Positions 25,300-36,565 of a DNA stretch of 64,000 nucleotides are shown piece after piece (within the stretch, counting starts at the first letter, position 1; each line of letters begins with the position of its first letter). The stretch is from Torreya grandis (lineage: Eukaryota; Streptophyta; Pinopsida; Cupressales; Taxaceae). The notes under the pieces are model-generated. The model was not told where the DNA came from, searched no databases, and was given only the letters and a program-made list of their open reading frames with translations. The position numbers and the translations under genes were made by a program. The stretch lies in NCBI GenBank assembly GCA_037957365.1, contig JARHVA010001921.1, positions 2,473,501 to 2,537,500 of the forward strand. Direction: 5' to 3'.

Positions 25300-26330
25300 G
25301 ATCTATCCATTCAACTTAGCAAGCTCAAAGGCATTGCTTTATTTGCAACTTGTGATGACATAAGGCCCACTCTAAAGACTATCAAACTCAGAGTGTTTTC
25401 CTAGTTTTTCCACGGTCCTCATCCCATTTGAGGACTATATCACCTTGTTAAAATGTCTTTGAAGAATATATTTTATAAAATGACCTATTTAATTAGTGTT
25501 GATTAGACCACATGATGTGCATAGCAGTGTCCCTTTTCTCCTCCAACTATCTTAGTTCATTTAACCTTATCTACATAACATCATCCTCAAAGAGCTCAGG
25601 TTGGTGTGCAAGCTCTAATGTAGGTAATTTAAGATAAATATGAATCTTGGCTTATTTCCCATAGATAGTAAGGTATGGGGAGTGTCCATTAGTTTTCTTA
25701 GGTGTAACTCTATCTTCCTATAGGGCTATTCTTAATCTAGTATGCCACTCCCTCTGACTATCCTCCATAGTTCTATTGATAATCCCTAACAAGTTCTTAT
25801 TTGTCGACTCTACTAGTCCATTACCCTATGGGTTATAGTTAGAGGATTCCTTGAGATAAATTCCATGAAAAATATCCCAATCACATACCTTATTGATGTT
25901 TAAGGCCAATGCATTATTATAAATGATTATAGAAGGCACACCAAATCTTGTCATAAGGTTATCATAAAAGAACAAAACAAAATCTTCATTAGATTCCTTG
26001 ATGGTAGTTGATCCAACACATCATGAAAATTATTCTATATATATAATGATCCATTTATGTCCTTTAATTAAAGGGAGGTATATCATCCCTATTAAATCTA
26101 AGCCTCATTACATGAAAGGTTGTTCTACTTGTATTGACTGCAAGGGAAGGGCAACTAGTTTTTGCTTGCCAATAAACATTACAAATTTTGGGCATTTACT
26201 TATCTAAGAGTATTCATCTCTAAAAATTATGGGCCAAAACTACCTAGCTCTAATAATCTTAGAGGTTGATGTCTTCACAGTAAAATTCCCACTAATTGGA
26301 CCATTATGGAGTTGTTCAAGTAGCTTATCT
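25300..26330 (-). pseudogene. Gypsy 2 integrase
   Basis: The minus strand shows the Gypsy integrase core: GKQKLVALPLQSIQVEQPFM around 26170-26110, then LDLIGMI...GHKWIIIYIE, TRFGVPSIIIYNNALAL around 25950-25900 (family IISDNGxxF, so the second catalytic Asp is altered), HGIYLKESSNYNPxGNGLVESTNKNL around 25860-25790 (the catalytic Glu of the DDE triad is kept in VEST), and REWHTRL near 25745. Integrase inserts the element cDNA into chromosomes. Several in-frame stops and the altered Asp make it inactive. Confidence 0.8.
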
Positions 26331-26619
26331 ACTTGGCATGATTCCACACACCTCAAAAACATGCCTCTTATGTCTCTCTTGAAAATTAATCCATCTATAT
26401 GGACATAAGGTATACTTTGAAACCTAATGTGCCTTCTCTTGGCTCTATCTAGCTCTATAGGACATTGGCCTAACTCAATAAATATGATTATATCTTGTTT
26501 CCAACTAAAAGGTGTGTTGTTTGTATCCCCTTATTGGCTGTTACAAACTACCAACACTTGGTGTTTACCTATTTTTTACCTCTACTTCAAGGTAATCAAA
26601 TAACCCTCTACCCATTACA

Positions 26620-27200
26620 ATCTTTGTGACTCTAACCTCAAGGTTGTACTCCATTCATTTTATCACCCATCTAGCTTTTTTCTCATTGAGATCTATATTG
26701 AGTATAAACTCTTTAATACTTGGGTGTACCACCATGAGTATGATCTTACTATTTAGAGACCATGTGCCTAAATTTTTTAAAACCTCTCACTACTACAATC
26801 ACATGTTACTATACAAAGCTATAACTATCCTCATACCCCTCTAAGGCCTGACTAAAGAAATTAATAGGTTGTTCCAAACCTTGCTCATTATACTACATCA
26901 ACATGGCTAAGATTGCATCCAATGTAAATAAGGCATACAAGTATAATTCCTTGTTAAAATCAAGAATAATAAGTGTATGGGCATGAGAGATGGCATAGTT
27001 ATTTGCCTCAAAACTCCTCTTGCCTTCTTTGGTCCATGTAAATTGCTTGCATTTTCTTAACATGCGAGTAAGAGGCTTGACTAGATCTGCAAAGCCTAGG
27101 ATAAAAATTCTTATAAAATTAATCTTTCCTAATAAACTCTATAGAATCTTATTGTGCTTGGATAAGGGTAAGGATAATATGGACTCAAATATTTCAAGGT
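26620..27200 (-). pseudogene. Gypsy 2 RT thumb and linked RNase H
   Basis: The minus strand reads GKINFIRIFILGFADLVKPLTRMLRK and WTKEGKRSFEA, the RT-RNase H connection of Gypsy elements. It continues with LILDFNKELYLYAL, YNEQGLEQPINFFSQALEGYE and VRGFKKFRHMV. These are the positions of the usual RH that follows RT. So this element carries two RNase H-like domains, this one and the extra one before RT. Confidence 0.75.
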
Positions 27201-27229
27201 CTATGGAAAGACTATCCTTGGACACTACA

Positions 27230-27770
27230 TGACCCAATAACCTGGCCTAATGAACCCAAATATACATTTTTTAGGATTAAATGATACACTAAGTTCTCTA
27301 TGTCTTTTAAATACTAACCTCAAGTGAGCAATGTGATCAACTAGGTCCTTTGAGAAAATAGGGACATCATCTAGGTAGATTAACACCATGTCATTGATTA
27401 AACCTTTAAAGGTAACATCCATTTCCCTCTAAAACTTTTCCCCAGCATTGGATAGTCAAAAGGGAATTTTCATATATGCATAAGTGCCCCACTTTGTAGT
27501 GAAGGTAGTCTTATGCCTATATTCTTCTTTGATCATAATCTAATTATAACCTGAGTAGCCATGAAGTAATGAGAACCTCTGAGAACCTACCGCCTTTCAA
27601 ATAATCTGATTTATTGAGGGTAGTGGGTAATGATTTTTTAAGGACACCTTATTGAGGTCCCTAAAGTCAACACACAAATGTATTTACCCATTATTCTTCC
27701 TCACTGGCACAAGGTTTTCCACCCATAAATAATGTTTAATGGGGAATATTATCCTTATATTGTCTTGAAT
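27230..27770 (-). pseudogene. Gypsy 2 reverse transcriptase
   Basis: The RT palm is readable on the minus strand. VRKNNGxIHLCVDFRDLNKVSLKNHYPLP (27690-27600) is the family VRKKNGKWRVCVDYRDLNKATPKDxYPLP block. Next come IMIKEEYRHKTTFTTKWG and then the open piece 27422-27225 with MDVTFKGLINDMVLIYLDDVPIFSKDLVDHIAHLRLVF. YLDD is the catalytic motif and is intact. The upstream part of RT is deleted: the sequence passes almost directly from the RNase H-like domain into the first RT block. Stops are present. Confidence 0.85.
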
Positions 27771-28260
27771 TTGGTTATTTTTGACTCCTTATATAAACTC
27801 ATATTGATCTCTAATGGTTACAAGCCTATCTACATGTTGATTTGCCTCTCTTGGTATGGACTATATATTGAATGCCAAGAAGTCCTCTATGAGATCCCAT
27901 ACATGATTCTTTTAATATTTAAAATGATTGTTCTTGGTTACACTTATACCTCTTAATTATTGCAAAAAAATATCACTATCATCCTTTACTTGAATAAGTT
28001 TGACACCTCTTATTTTTGCCTCTTGCAAACCATGCATAAGAGCTTCATATTTAGTTGTGTTTGAAGTGCAACTAAATTTAAATCTTGCAACTAAATAGTA
28101 CTTATAATATGAGGGTGAAACCAACATGAATCTAACTCAACTACCATTCTTCAACCTTGAGACATTAAAGAATAAATTCCGTAAACCATATTCCTCTTGA
28201 GTGGTGTTAGTTAATAAAGTTATAGCATCACCCTCCTCATGCATACAATACACCCCTAAA
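27770..28260 (-). pseudogene. Gypsy 2 RNase H-like domain upstream of RT
   Basis: The minus strand reads NLFFNVSRLKNGS (family FDGSKSxxGAG) near 28180-28130, FKFSCTSNTTKYEALMHGLQEAKIRGVKLIQVKDDSDIFLQ between 28080 and 27965, and VWDLIEDFLAFNI plus a PRxANQHVDRL tail near 27900-27840. The order and motifs match the domain of Gypsy 1 at 3770-4160, again between protease and RT. The catalytic Asp of FDGS is lost (Asn-Val). Confidence 0.7.
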
Positions 28261-28399
28261 TATTCTTCTTCAATATTACTATAGGGATCAAATCCATGAA
28301 TCTCAGCTGCCCATTCATCTAAATATAGGTTTGAAATGCCATCAAGATGATCATGAGGCTATTGTTCACTAACATTTTAATCCTCTTCAAATATGGTAC

Positions 28400-28960
28400 A
28401 ATTACATTTGCAAGGTTAGGCATATATGGCTCTAGGTGGAACCTAGAGATAGGTTCTGACCTAACAATGACCCTAGTCTCATATCTAGTCTTGAAAACCA
28501 TGTATGACCAGTTAGAGGACCAATAAACCCTAATTTTTTTAGTAAAGCCCCTAGATAGGCATAACACAAAATATATGGGTAGGTCTGCAACTATTACATA
28601 TTAAGTGATGACACAATTTGGGTATGTTTTCAATGTGATCTTAATATCTTTTAAGATACCTATTGTTTCAATGGGATAACCATCCAATTAGAGAACACCT
28701 TTTTCATTAAGTACATATTTAAGCTCAAGTTTATCTGCTATGGCTTTAGGCATAATTGAGGTTGAAGCACTTGAATCTATCATACAATTATGCACTGAAA
28801 ATTCCCCTATGATGACTTGAAAAATAGAATGGACGGGGATTGAAAAATTTAGGGAGATGAACAACATTATGAACTTGACCTTGACTATGAACTTGAATTT
28901 GGCTATGCTAACTACTATTGGTAAAAAAATGTTCACCTTCTCAGTTTCCTTGTTCAAATG
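28400..28960 (-). pseudogene. Gypsy 2 aspartic protease and linker
   Basis: An open piece (28957-28688) contains VIIGEFSVHNCMIDSSASTSIMPKAIADKLELKY, the retropepsin active-site region; DSSAS has Ser for Gly in the DSGAS/DTGAS motif. After a stop, QLDGYPIETIGILKDI continues the fold. The linker FKTRYETRVIVRSEPISRFHLEPYMPN follows (28567-28400), matching Gypsy 1. The protease would cleave the polyprotein; the Gly to Ser change and the stops suggest that it cannot. Confidence 0.8.
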
Positions 28961-29399
28961 ATAGAGTTTGGAGAGATCTTATTGAAGGATTTATTTTTAT
29001 CCTAAGATAGACAACACATCATATATAGACATAGTGACATTAACATTTTTCATATGATCCATAATATTGAAAGGAAGACTAGTACTTTTGAATTGCACTT
29101 TAGAATTAGAAGTATCACATGGCACTTGAGAGACATGAGGAACAAAAGGAGACTTCTACTACTACCCATGATGTTGAGGTATTTTTTGAGTTGTAGGAGC
29201 TTTAAAAATTATATCTGGAGTGATAGGATGTTGACTAACTTATGGAGATGTTGAATAAATCTTATGCTACCCAAAATTGTCATCCAACATCCTCTTTTTA
29301 GCCCTTATTTGGGATACAACTAGTTCATCTACCATTTATGTAGTATTTCCCATGCTTACTACTACATGCTCAAACATATGCTCCCATTATTGAAATTTT

Positions 29400-30750
29400 A
29401 TGCACATGGTGTTAGCTAGTGCCTTACCCATGTTCCCTTATTATTGAATTTGAGCTTCCAATGATGTTATGGTAAGCATGTTATCCTAATTTAATGTGGG
29501 GCCTTGTGGTAGAGGAGGTGTTATGTCATGGATTTAGAATGAAGGAACATTCTACCAACTAGGATCCTGATACATTTATCCACTTTTATCCATTGCCATC
29601 TCTTTGGACTACCCTCTTGATTTCCATTGACCCTCTTGAGCAAGGTTATTTTGTGTGGGTACCAAGGCTCTTGAGTTAATTGCAATTGTAATATTGTAGC
29701 CATTATAAGATCCACCTTGAGTAATTTATCCTTGAAATGTTGATTTTATGGATTAGGGGGTCTATTGTAGGATTAAGTAGGGTATTGAGCTTGGAAATTA
29801 CCTTGGTATGGTCTATATGAATTATGTTTCTATGTCTCTATAACCACTAGCTTGTTTCTTTATGCCTTCAACAAGCTCTCAATCCTTGAAAAATTTTCCA
29901 CTTTAATATCATCAAGTTGAGCTCAATTGTTTGGAGTGGGAAATGGAGCAATAGTAGGTGGAGTTAGATGAAGCTTAATAAAGCATGGCAAGAGAGGTCT
30001 TGGTATGAGTTTCCCTACTTGTATACAATAGTTTTCTACCCTTATAGATGTCTCATAAGCCTTAGGCAAAGTTATTCCACCCATAGATTGGATCATGACT
30101 TCAATGTATAAATTTAATGCTCTCAAATAGTAAAGAAAAGCATAATTGAGTGTGGGATTAATGATGACAGGAATCATATCCCAAATTTGTTAGAATCTAT
30201 AGTTGAAATCAACCATAAATTCTTAGGATACCCATTTGATTGAGATGAGTTGTTGAACAAGTGACATGTGATCACTTCTATCCTCAAAATACTTACATAT
30301 GCACTCACAAAACTCATCCTTGGTATTGATTGAGGTAGGAGATAGACCCCTATATCATTTCAAGGCTTTGCCTCTAAAATATGTGGCTAGTAGTCTCATG
30401 GCTATATTCTTTTGCATAATGTTATGCACTAAACAAAGGTTTGCAATGTTAGTTATGTGCTCTATAAGAATGGTAGAGTTTTATCCTATAAAGTATGGTA
30501 GACTCTTTAAAGAGGTAGAAATAATATCATCATGTTACTGAAGGTTAATATGGTTACCATAATTGAAGGGTACAAAATCTTGCAACCTATGCCTTTTTAT
30601 CTATATTTGTTTTGGTGGACTTTTAGAGGATTGAGTATGGGAAGAATTTGGAGATGTGGGAGAATCAGGGGGTGCTAGGTTGGGGTTTGAAATAGGTACC
30701 CTCTTCCTCCTTATAATATTATAAGGCAATTAAATAAACTAAACTTGCTT
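29400..30750 (-). pseudogene. Gypsy 2 gag
   Basis: The capsid block NYAFLYYLRALNLYIEVMIQSMGGITLPKAYETSIRVENYCIQVGKLIPRP is readable at 30150-29960 and matches Gypsy 1 gag almost word for word. Upstream parts (30540-30200) are recognisable but shifted. Downstream, at 29715-29521, lies a glutamine- and tryptophan-containing tail. The gag is thoroughly broken. Confidence 0.75.
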
Positions 30751-30899
30751 ACATTTTTAAGTAGACTTGGTCGAGATTTGATGCATGAATTTATCCTCCA
30801 ATCTGCTAATGACTAATCCAAGACTTTAAAATGTCCTTCCATGATGTCAATCTATCCTAAGCCAATACTAATATGCCTTGATTTAGGTCCCATAGGAAA

Positions 30900-32683
30900 T
30901 GTTAGAGATATTGGAGACTTAGGTTTCACCCTATTAGAAATTACAAGTGTTTAAGTCCTACTCTTTAACGTAGTCCAACATGAGAATGACCCTAGGCTGT
31001 GGGTTACCTAATTACGGGTCAGACCTCTAGGGTTTTTAATGAGGCTAGATCCTCATATATGACAATTTGAATCTCTCTTCTTAAAACTTAATCTATTGGG
31101 ATGAAAAGGGAAGAAAATATATGAATTAAAATCTACATTAAGTGTCGTGATACACCAAATGTTCAATGATCCACTCCCAACTTGGACACTTTCATGATTA
31201 CTAATCAATCCAATAGTGACAAGAATTGATTAGATTCTATGATAGGGTTCCAAACATGAGTATTTTATATGAAGGTTAAAAAGAGACCTGAAACTTTAAG
31301 GATAGAAAGAGATAGGTCTATGTAAGACATTATGGACTTATGACACTTCAAGATAAACCTCACTAGCTAACACTTCACACAACCTACAAGAAACTAACAA
31401 TATTAAAGTAAAGGTACATGAAGGACCTATAGATGATTAATAGAGAACATACATTTTATAAATTAAACTTCAATAAAGTACACTTAACATTAAAATAGAA
31501 TATGAAATTATCTTATATTGCTTCAAAGAGTTTACAAAGTGATTTTAGCAGAGATTTGTTATACCCAATTGAGGGATGATAATTAAGAGCTCAATGCTTA
31601 CATTTATAGGAAAAAATAAAATCCAAAGAGGGATAATTTTGGAACTAAAGGGGTCATCAATGAAATCCACTCTACTTAGAATAGTATTTACAACTACCCT
31701 GCATTTATGCTCCTTAAAAAATCTAAATTAATTAGGGCCACCCCAAAAATAGTTGTAATAGTCACACCATTCCTTCTTCCACATCTCCCTAAATTTATGC
31801 TTATTAAAGGATCCTAATGCTGAAATTTGATCCTAAAATATCTACTTTGGTTATATTAAACTATATTTCAATGTCTATTCAAAGTCTCATAACTTTAACC
31901 TTTAATTTTGACTATTGATCTTGATCTAGGTCTTTGAGATTATGACATCTTCGACCTTCATCATTAATCATTGATCTATGATATACATTTAAGGTGAAAC
32001 ATTTATCCTTTTAGGACCACTAACATTGTCCTTTACCACTCAAAATTATATCTTTTGATCTGATTGAATACAAACCATTGATTTCATTCTAAGGACCTTT
32101 TGCCTTATTGACTACCCATGTGTCATTAGATATTCATATGGGCACCCAAGATCTTGCCTCTTGTCAATCATGCATTCATTATTATGATACACTAACCTTT
32201 TGAATGTGAACTCACCATTGACATTTGAGTGGGTGATTACATGCACTTCATTAGATCTTTGGGACCCACTAACATAATCAAGATACCACTTGTTGTTGGA
32301 TCTTTGATCTAATTGAATGTAGACCATTGATCTCATTTAACCTTAGGATCATTTGAACCCAAATGTTTATTTTCCATAGCTTAATTTTTATATCCTTAGG
32401 CACATCTTAAATTGCTAAATAATTTTTCAAATCTTGTATCTATAGATAGAAAATGTGTCAAGGCACCAAATTTGTAGAGTAAAGACATAGCAAGGAATAC
32501 ATCCTTTTCATGTAATACTTCACTCAAGGGTTACTAAGACAAGATTGAAATATGACCATATAAAGAACAAATTATACATGATTTGAGTGTCTTCAAAATG
32601 ACTAAAAATCAAATTTTAAACATAGGTTATGACCCCTTAAGCTATAAGATTGGCCAATTTCCAATCCTAGAAATTGACCAACA
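30900..32683 (-). repeat. Gypsy 2 5' LTR
   Basis: The uninterrupted LTR copy, about 1784 bp, starts tgttagagatattggagac and ends near gaaattgaccaaca. It aligns along its length with the split left LTR. A TATA-like box on the minus strand lies near 31595-31602. The region left of 30900 should hold the primer-binding site, but I could not recognise a matching tRNA. Confidence 0.8.
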
Positions 32684-34487
32684 AGACCTAATGGATATAC
32701 CCTTCTTACTTGGGTGTTTTAAAGGACATCATACCTTATCCCCTAAATTATCTACTCAAATTTTATATTATACATATTGATTATATGTATCTTAACACCC
32801 TTTTGAAATTCTAGATGCAACATACATCTTACAATACATATTTATGCTCATATTCTTTTAAATTCTAGTGTTATGTTTGCATATTGTATTGGATTATTAT
32901 GCGGTTATCATATATGATATGGTTAATTCATTTTACAAAGATTTTTATTTTGAGGATAGTTATTTCATAGGTCAACAACTAAAATTAAAAGAGGGGGCAT
33001 TCACAAGGGTTTGTCATAGATATCAGGTTCCTACATTACATTCACAGATCATTTTCAGCACATGTAATATATAGGAAAAATAGGGACTCAAAAAGTAGTT
33101 CAATCACTTAGATTTTAGACTGGGTAGACATTAGCATCTATATTGGGATACTAGAACCATATGGAACTACTATAAAAGACATGGCTCTGCTATCTTGTAG
33201 CCCCATTTTTAGTGCAATTTAGATTAGCTAGAATAATACACCATTTATAGTACATGTTTTCATAGATATAACTATAGGTTTGATAGTTATGCTTAGATAT
33301 TGATCTTATTCACACTAGTTCAGCTCACATTCATATCAATTAATCAGATTGGGGGAATCATGCATGGAATGGTCATCCCCATATCCAGTTTAGATACACA
33401 AATACATTCATTATAACTCCATCTAGAATTAGTATACTCAAATATCAGGTTGGGGGTATATGCATGGTACATTGTTATAATATGTTCAGTTAGACACAGG
33501 TTGATCAGATGGAATGTAAAACTCCATGTCATTATCTACCCTATATAAATTTGACATCATATTATAGGTTGTCATGAGTTTCATTCCTACTCTATCTATA
33601 GTGGTTGGCATTCTCGAGTGGCCCAAAGCCTCCTAATGTACCCAAATGGCCATGAAGCCAACATACACAATTATAAATTTCTAATACTTTATACAGTTCA
33701 TTTTCAAATGAATCTATTGCACATGAGTGGGTAATGATGGATTTATAGCCTACGTGAGTTCTTGAGACACCCACATGATAGGGTTAGACACATTTATAGT
33801 ATAGTCCAATGTATTCATAAGATGATCTACTAAGCAAGGGTGGGAAATGATGGAGTCAAAATTGGATTTAGCTATTGAGCCACCCAAACATGAGAATTGA
33901 GAAATATATCAATTTAGTCTAAGTTATTCAATGATTTGATTACTATGTACATGCACACACATAGGTTATCACCAATTTCATGCATTGGTTCACGTACCTA
34001 ACAAGGCGTATACATTCCTTTCCTTGTTATTATTTATTTACTCAAATTTACTCAGTTACTTATTTATTCAACATAGTCTTTTGATTTTGATATCTCTTAT
34101 GTAAGGACTAATTTATGCATGTTTCATCTTTAGATCATGCTTTGGATTTCACGTACGTAGACCTAGCTTCACATACTCAGACTTAGTTACATGGGCTTCA
34201 CTTCCTAGTTAAGTCCAAGTACACTTATTTTTCCTATATACTAGTTATTTCACTTTGTTACATGTATAAAATAAAGGGGGATAAATTTAATCACCTAAAA
34301 GTGATTTTTAGATGCTAAGAGTGTTACTTGATACACCCTATTCCTAGAGCCTTCTATCACACTTTTACAGCGTTTATGATTACCATAGGCACACCTAGTT
34401 AGTTAACACATAGTCTCAGAGCTTCATTCATAGATCCTCACCCTTCTTGCCTAGTATCCTACTATCTAGATATCAGCACCACATTAA
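32684..34487. other. Unassigned non-coding DNA
   Basis: No gene is visible. The part 33340-33530 contains two similar blocks with gcatgg and ttgggg (about 33348-33370 and 33450-33470), a weak local repeat. The stretch at 33140-33200 is a degenerate copy of the dyad repeat listed at 34488. Confidence 0.4.
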
Positions 34488-34537
34488 GGACACTAGAGCC
34501 ACATGGTACTAATGTACCCAACATGGCACTAGTGTCC
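34488..34537. repeat. Imperfect inverted repeat GGACACTAG...CTAGTGTCC
   Basis: The arms ggacactagagccacatgg and catggcactagtgtcc are inverted complements with few mismatches around a loop of about 12 bases. Related, decayed copies of the same arrangement lie at about 33140-33200 and 35138-35210, so this is one member of a small spaced family. Confidence 0.6.
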
Positions 34538-35988
34538 CTTACCCTAACTATCTTGAGTGGATATATTTTCAAATGTTTAACCCTCCTAAGGTTAGCCTAA
34601 GATATTTTATTATTTGTACAAGCTAAAAAACACTATAAATACAAGAATTTTATACCTATATCTACTAGATGGAAGACAGATGAAAAAATCATATTCAAAC
34701 AAAAAACAAGCTGAGCAAAATCAAGGCTATTAATCCCTATTTTGCCATAATTTTGCATACTACCATCTATAGCCTCCCTAAGACCATATGTTTAATATTT
34801 CTAATCTCAAGCATACTTAAGGCATTCAATATCATTATCATTCTATCATTAACTTACATTTGTACCAATACTTAGGTAGGATAACTACATCAGGCTTGAC
34901 CCCTCCTTGAAGTATTGGTATGTAGGAAACTCTCTTCACAATGGGGTGTTGAGCATGTCCATCCTATCCTAATAATTAACACACATTTTTAGCTCCTGCC
35001 ATACTTTCAAGGAGGATTAAGGTTTGCATGATAAATTAATTGTCATAGGCACAATATATAGTTCCAAATTTCATGTGCATAGGAAAGAACCTAGGAACAT
35101 AGGTGTAAGTACACCCAAAATATATGAGTAGTCCTACACAAAGGACACTAGCACAATTTTCAATACACTAGAGGCATATGGCACTGCTATCCAAGTGTGG
35201 TGCTACTATCTAAGAGAGGATTTGACTTAGGGATCCTATTTATGACACTCAAACCTATCCATAACCTAATTTTTAGGACTCATATCTTCTATGTCAGGTG
35301 TTTTCTAAATAGGTCTCAAAGTAAGTCAAATTCTATAATAAATCAATGATTATTTATTGTATATTATTCCATTAATTTAGAAATATCAACCCTTTAATCA
35401 AACTTAGGTTTTACATAGCTAAAATCCTAAAAGGTTAAAACACTTCTTTGAAAGTGGATGTATCTAATCAAGATTAGGAAGGGGATCATGACATATCTCA
35501 ATTAGGTATTTATTAGACTTAGACACACTTGGCTTGTCAATAGATAAGGGTCCTCAGCTAGGCAATGGCATATTATATCTAGACCTTTGGTTTCATTGTA
35601 GTGTCTCTTTAGGAGTTTTGATCAAATAGCATAAGTCCTTTATTGGAAATCCATTTAAAATTTTAGCACCCATTTCTTACAATCTAACAAGATATCCATC
35701 CTTGTTATCAAATAGTTTTTGATCGAATTGTTCTTGTTCATAGTTTGTATTAGATGACATATATGGGAGGCATTATTGATGGAAAATGGTCAGCTTACTT
35801 TGTTAAAGCTATAAGATTGGATTGGATTTTAGTTTAATAGATGAAGTATCCAAAATAGATGTAAAGTAGTCTTTTTCTTAGCTAAGTTGATTGATTTGTT
35901 CTATTGTTTTTTGATGTAGGATTGGCCATGCTATAATAGTTTTAGGACCAATATATGTAATGACTTAGAAAAACCTTGGACTAATGAC
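34538..35988. other. Unassigned non-coding DNA
   Basis: No gene or element boundary could be recognised. A decayed copy of the preceding inverted repeat lies at 35138-35210. Confidence 0.4.
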
Positions 35989-36375
35989 CCCAAGAAAGGA
36001 TACATGTAAGGGGAATTGAATGGAATAAATTGGACCTAAAGAGTGTGGACATGGCTTCAATTATAATGGTCCTAAAGAGGGTGATCCTAATATAGATTGG
36101 AATTAGGTAGATCCCTAAGAGGGTAACTTGGCATACATTGGAATGGTTTGGCCCCAAAAAGTGTGATATTGGTCCAAGTAAATGGTTACCCCAAATAGGG
36201 TAGATTGGCACATATTAAGCTTGGTTTAAATGGTCTTGATTTGATTTTACCTTAAAAGGGTGGTATTAGTCCAAAGATTATAATTGACCAAAATGGTTTT
36301 AAATTGGCATTGGCCCCAAAAATGGAAAATTAGAATAGATTCGAAAATAAATACCCCAAATAAGGCATATTGACA
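35989..36375 (+). repeat. Degenerate array, RNCCCCAAANAGGGTNNTATTGG unit
   Basis: About nine loose copies of a block like accccaaagagggtgatattgg occur at roughly 35989, 36036, 36070, 36109, 36151, 36189, 36250, 36313 and 36353. Spacing is 34-63 bases. The copies are too diverged for a clean unit but too regular for chance. The array is non-coding. Confidence 0.5.
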
Positions 36376-36411
36376 TAAATTAGACTTGGTGTGTCATTAG
36401 GATGAGAATGT

Positions 36412-36565
36412 AGTTCAAGATGAACTGGTCTAATTAGAATGGTATAGAATTTGATTTCATACATGGTTCAAGATGAACCAAATTTGGATTTGAATTGGCA
36501 TATGGTTCAAGATGAACCAGATTTGGCTATGATTTGGCATATGATAACTTAGTTCTAGACAAACT
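36412..36565. repeat. Inverted repeat GGTTCAAGATGAACC, 3-4 copies
   Basis: The sequence ggttcaagatgaacc, a 6-bp inverted repeat around AGA, occurs at 36465-36479 and 36504-36518. A fully compensated variant, agttcaagatgaact, lies at 36412-36426 and a decayed copy at 36551-36565. In the variant both arms changed together, so the symmetry is kept. Confidence 0.65.

Larger units (their letters stand above)
21478..32683 (-). mobile_element. Gypsy element 2 with both LTRs, Tat-like
   Basis: This is a nearly full-length but dead Ty3/Gypsy retrotransposon on the minus strand. The LTRs lie at 30900-32683 (5') and 21478-24964 (3', enlarged by an insertion). In transcription order the interior shows gag (30750-29400), protease (28960-28650), linker (28567-28400), RNase H-like domain (28260-27770), RT (27770-27230), RT-linked RNase H (27200-26620) and integrase (26330-25300). 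The RNase H between protease and RT is shared with Gypsy 1. Stops are frequent throughout. The ends do not show a convincing 5-bp target duplication. Confidence 0.85.
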
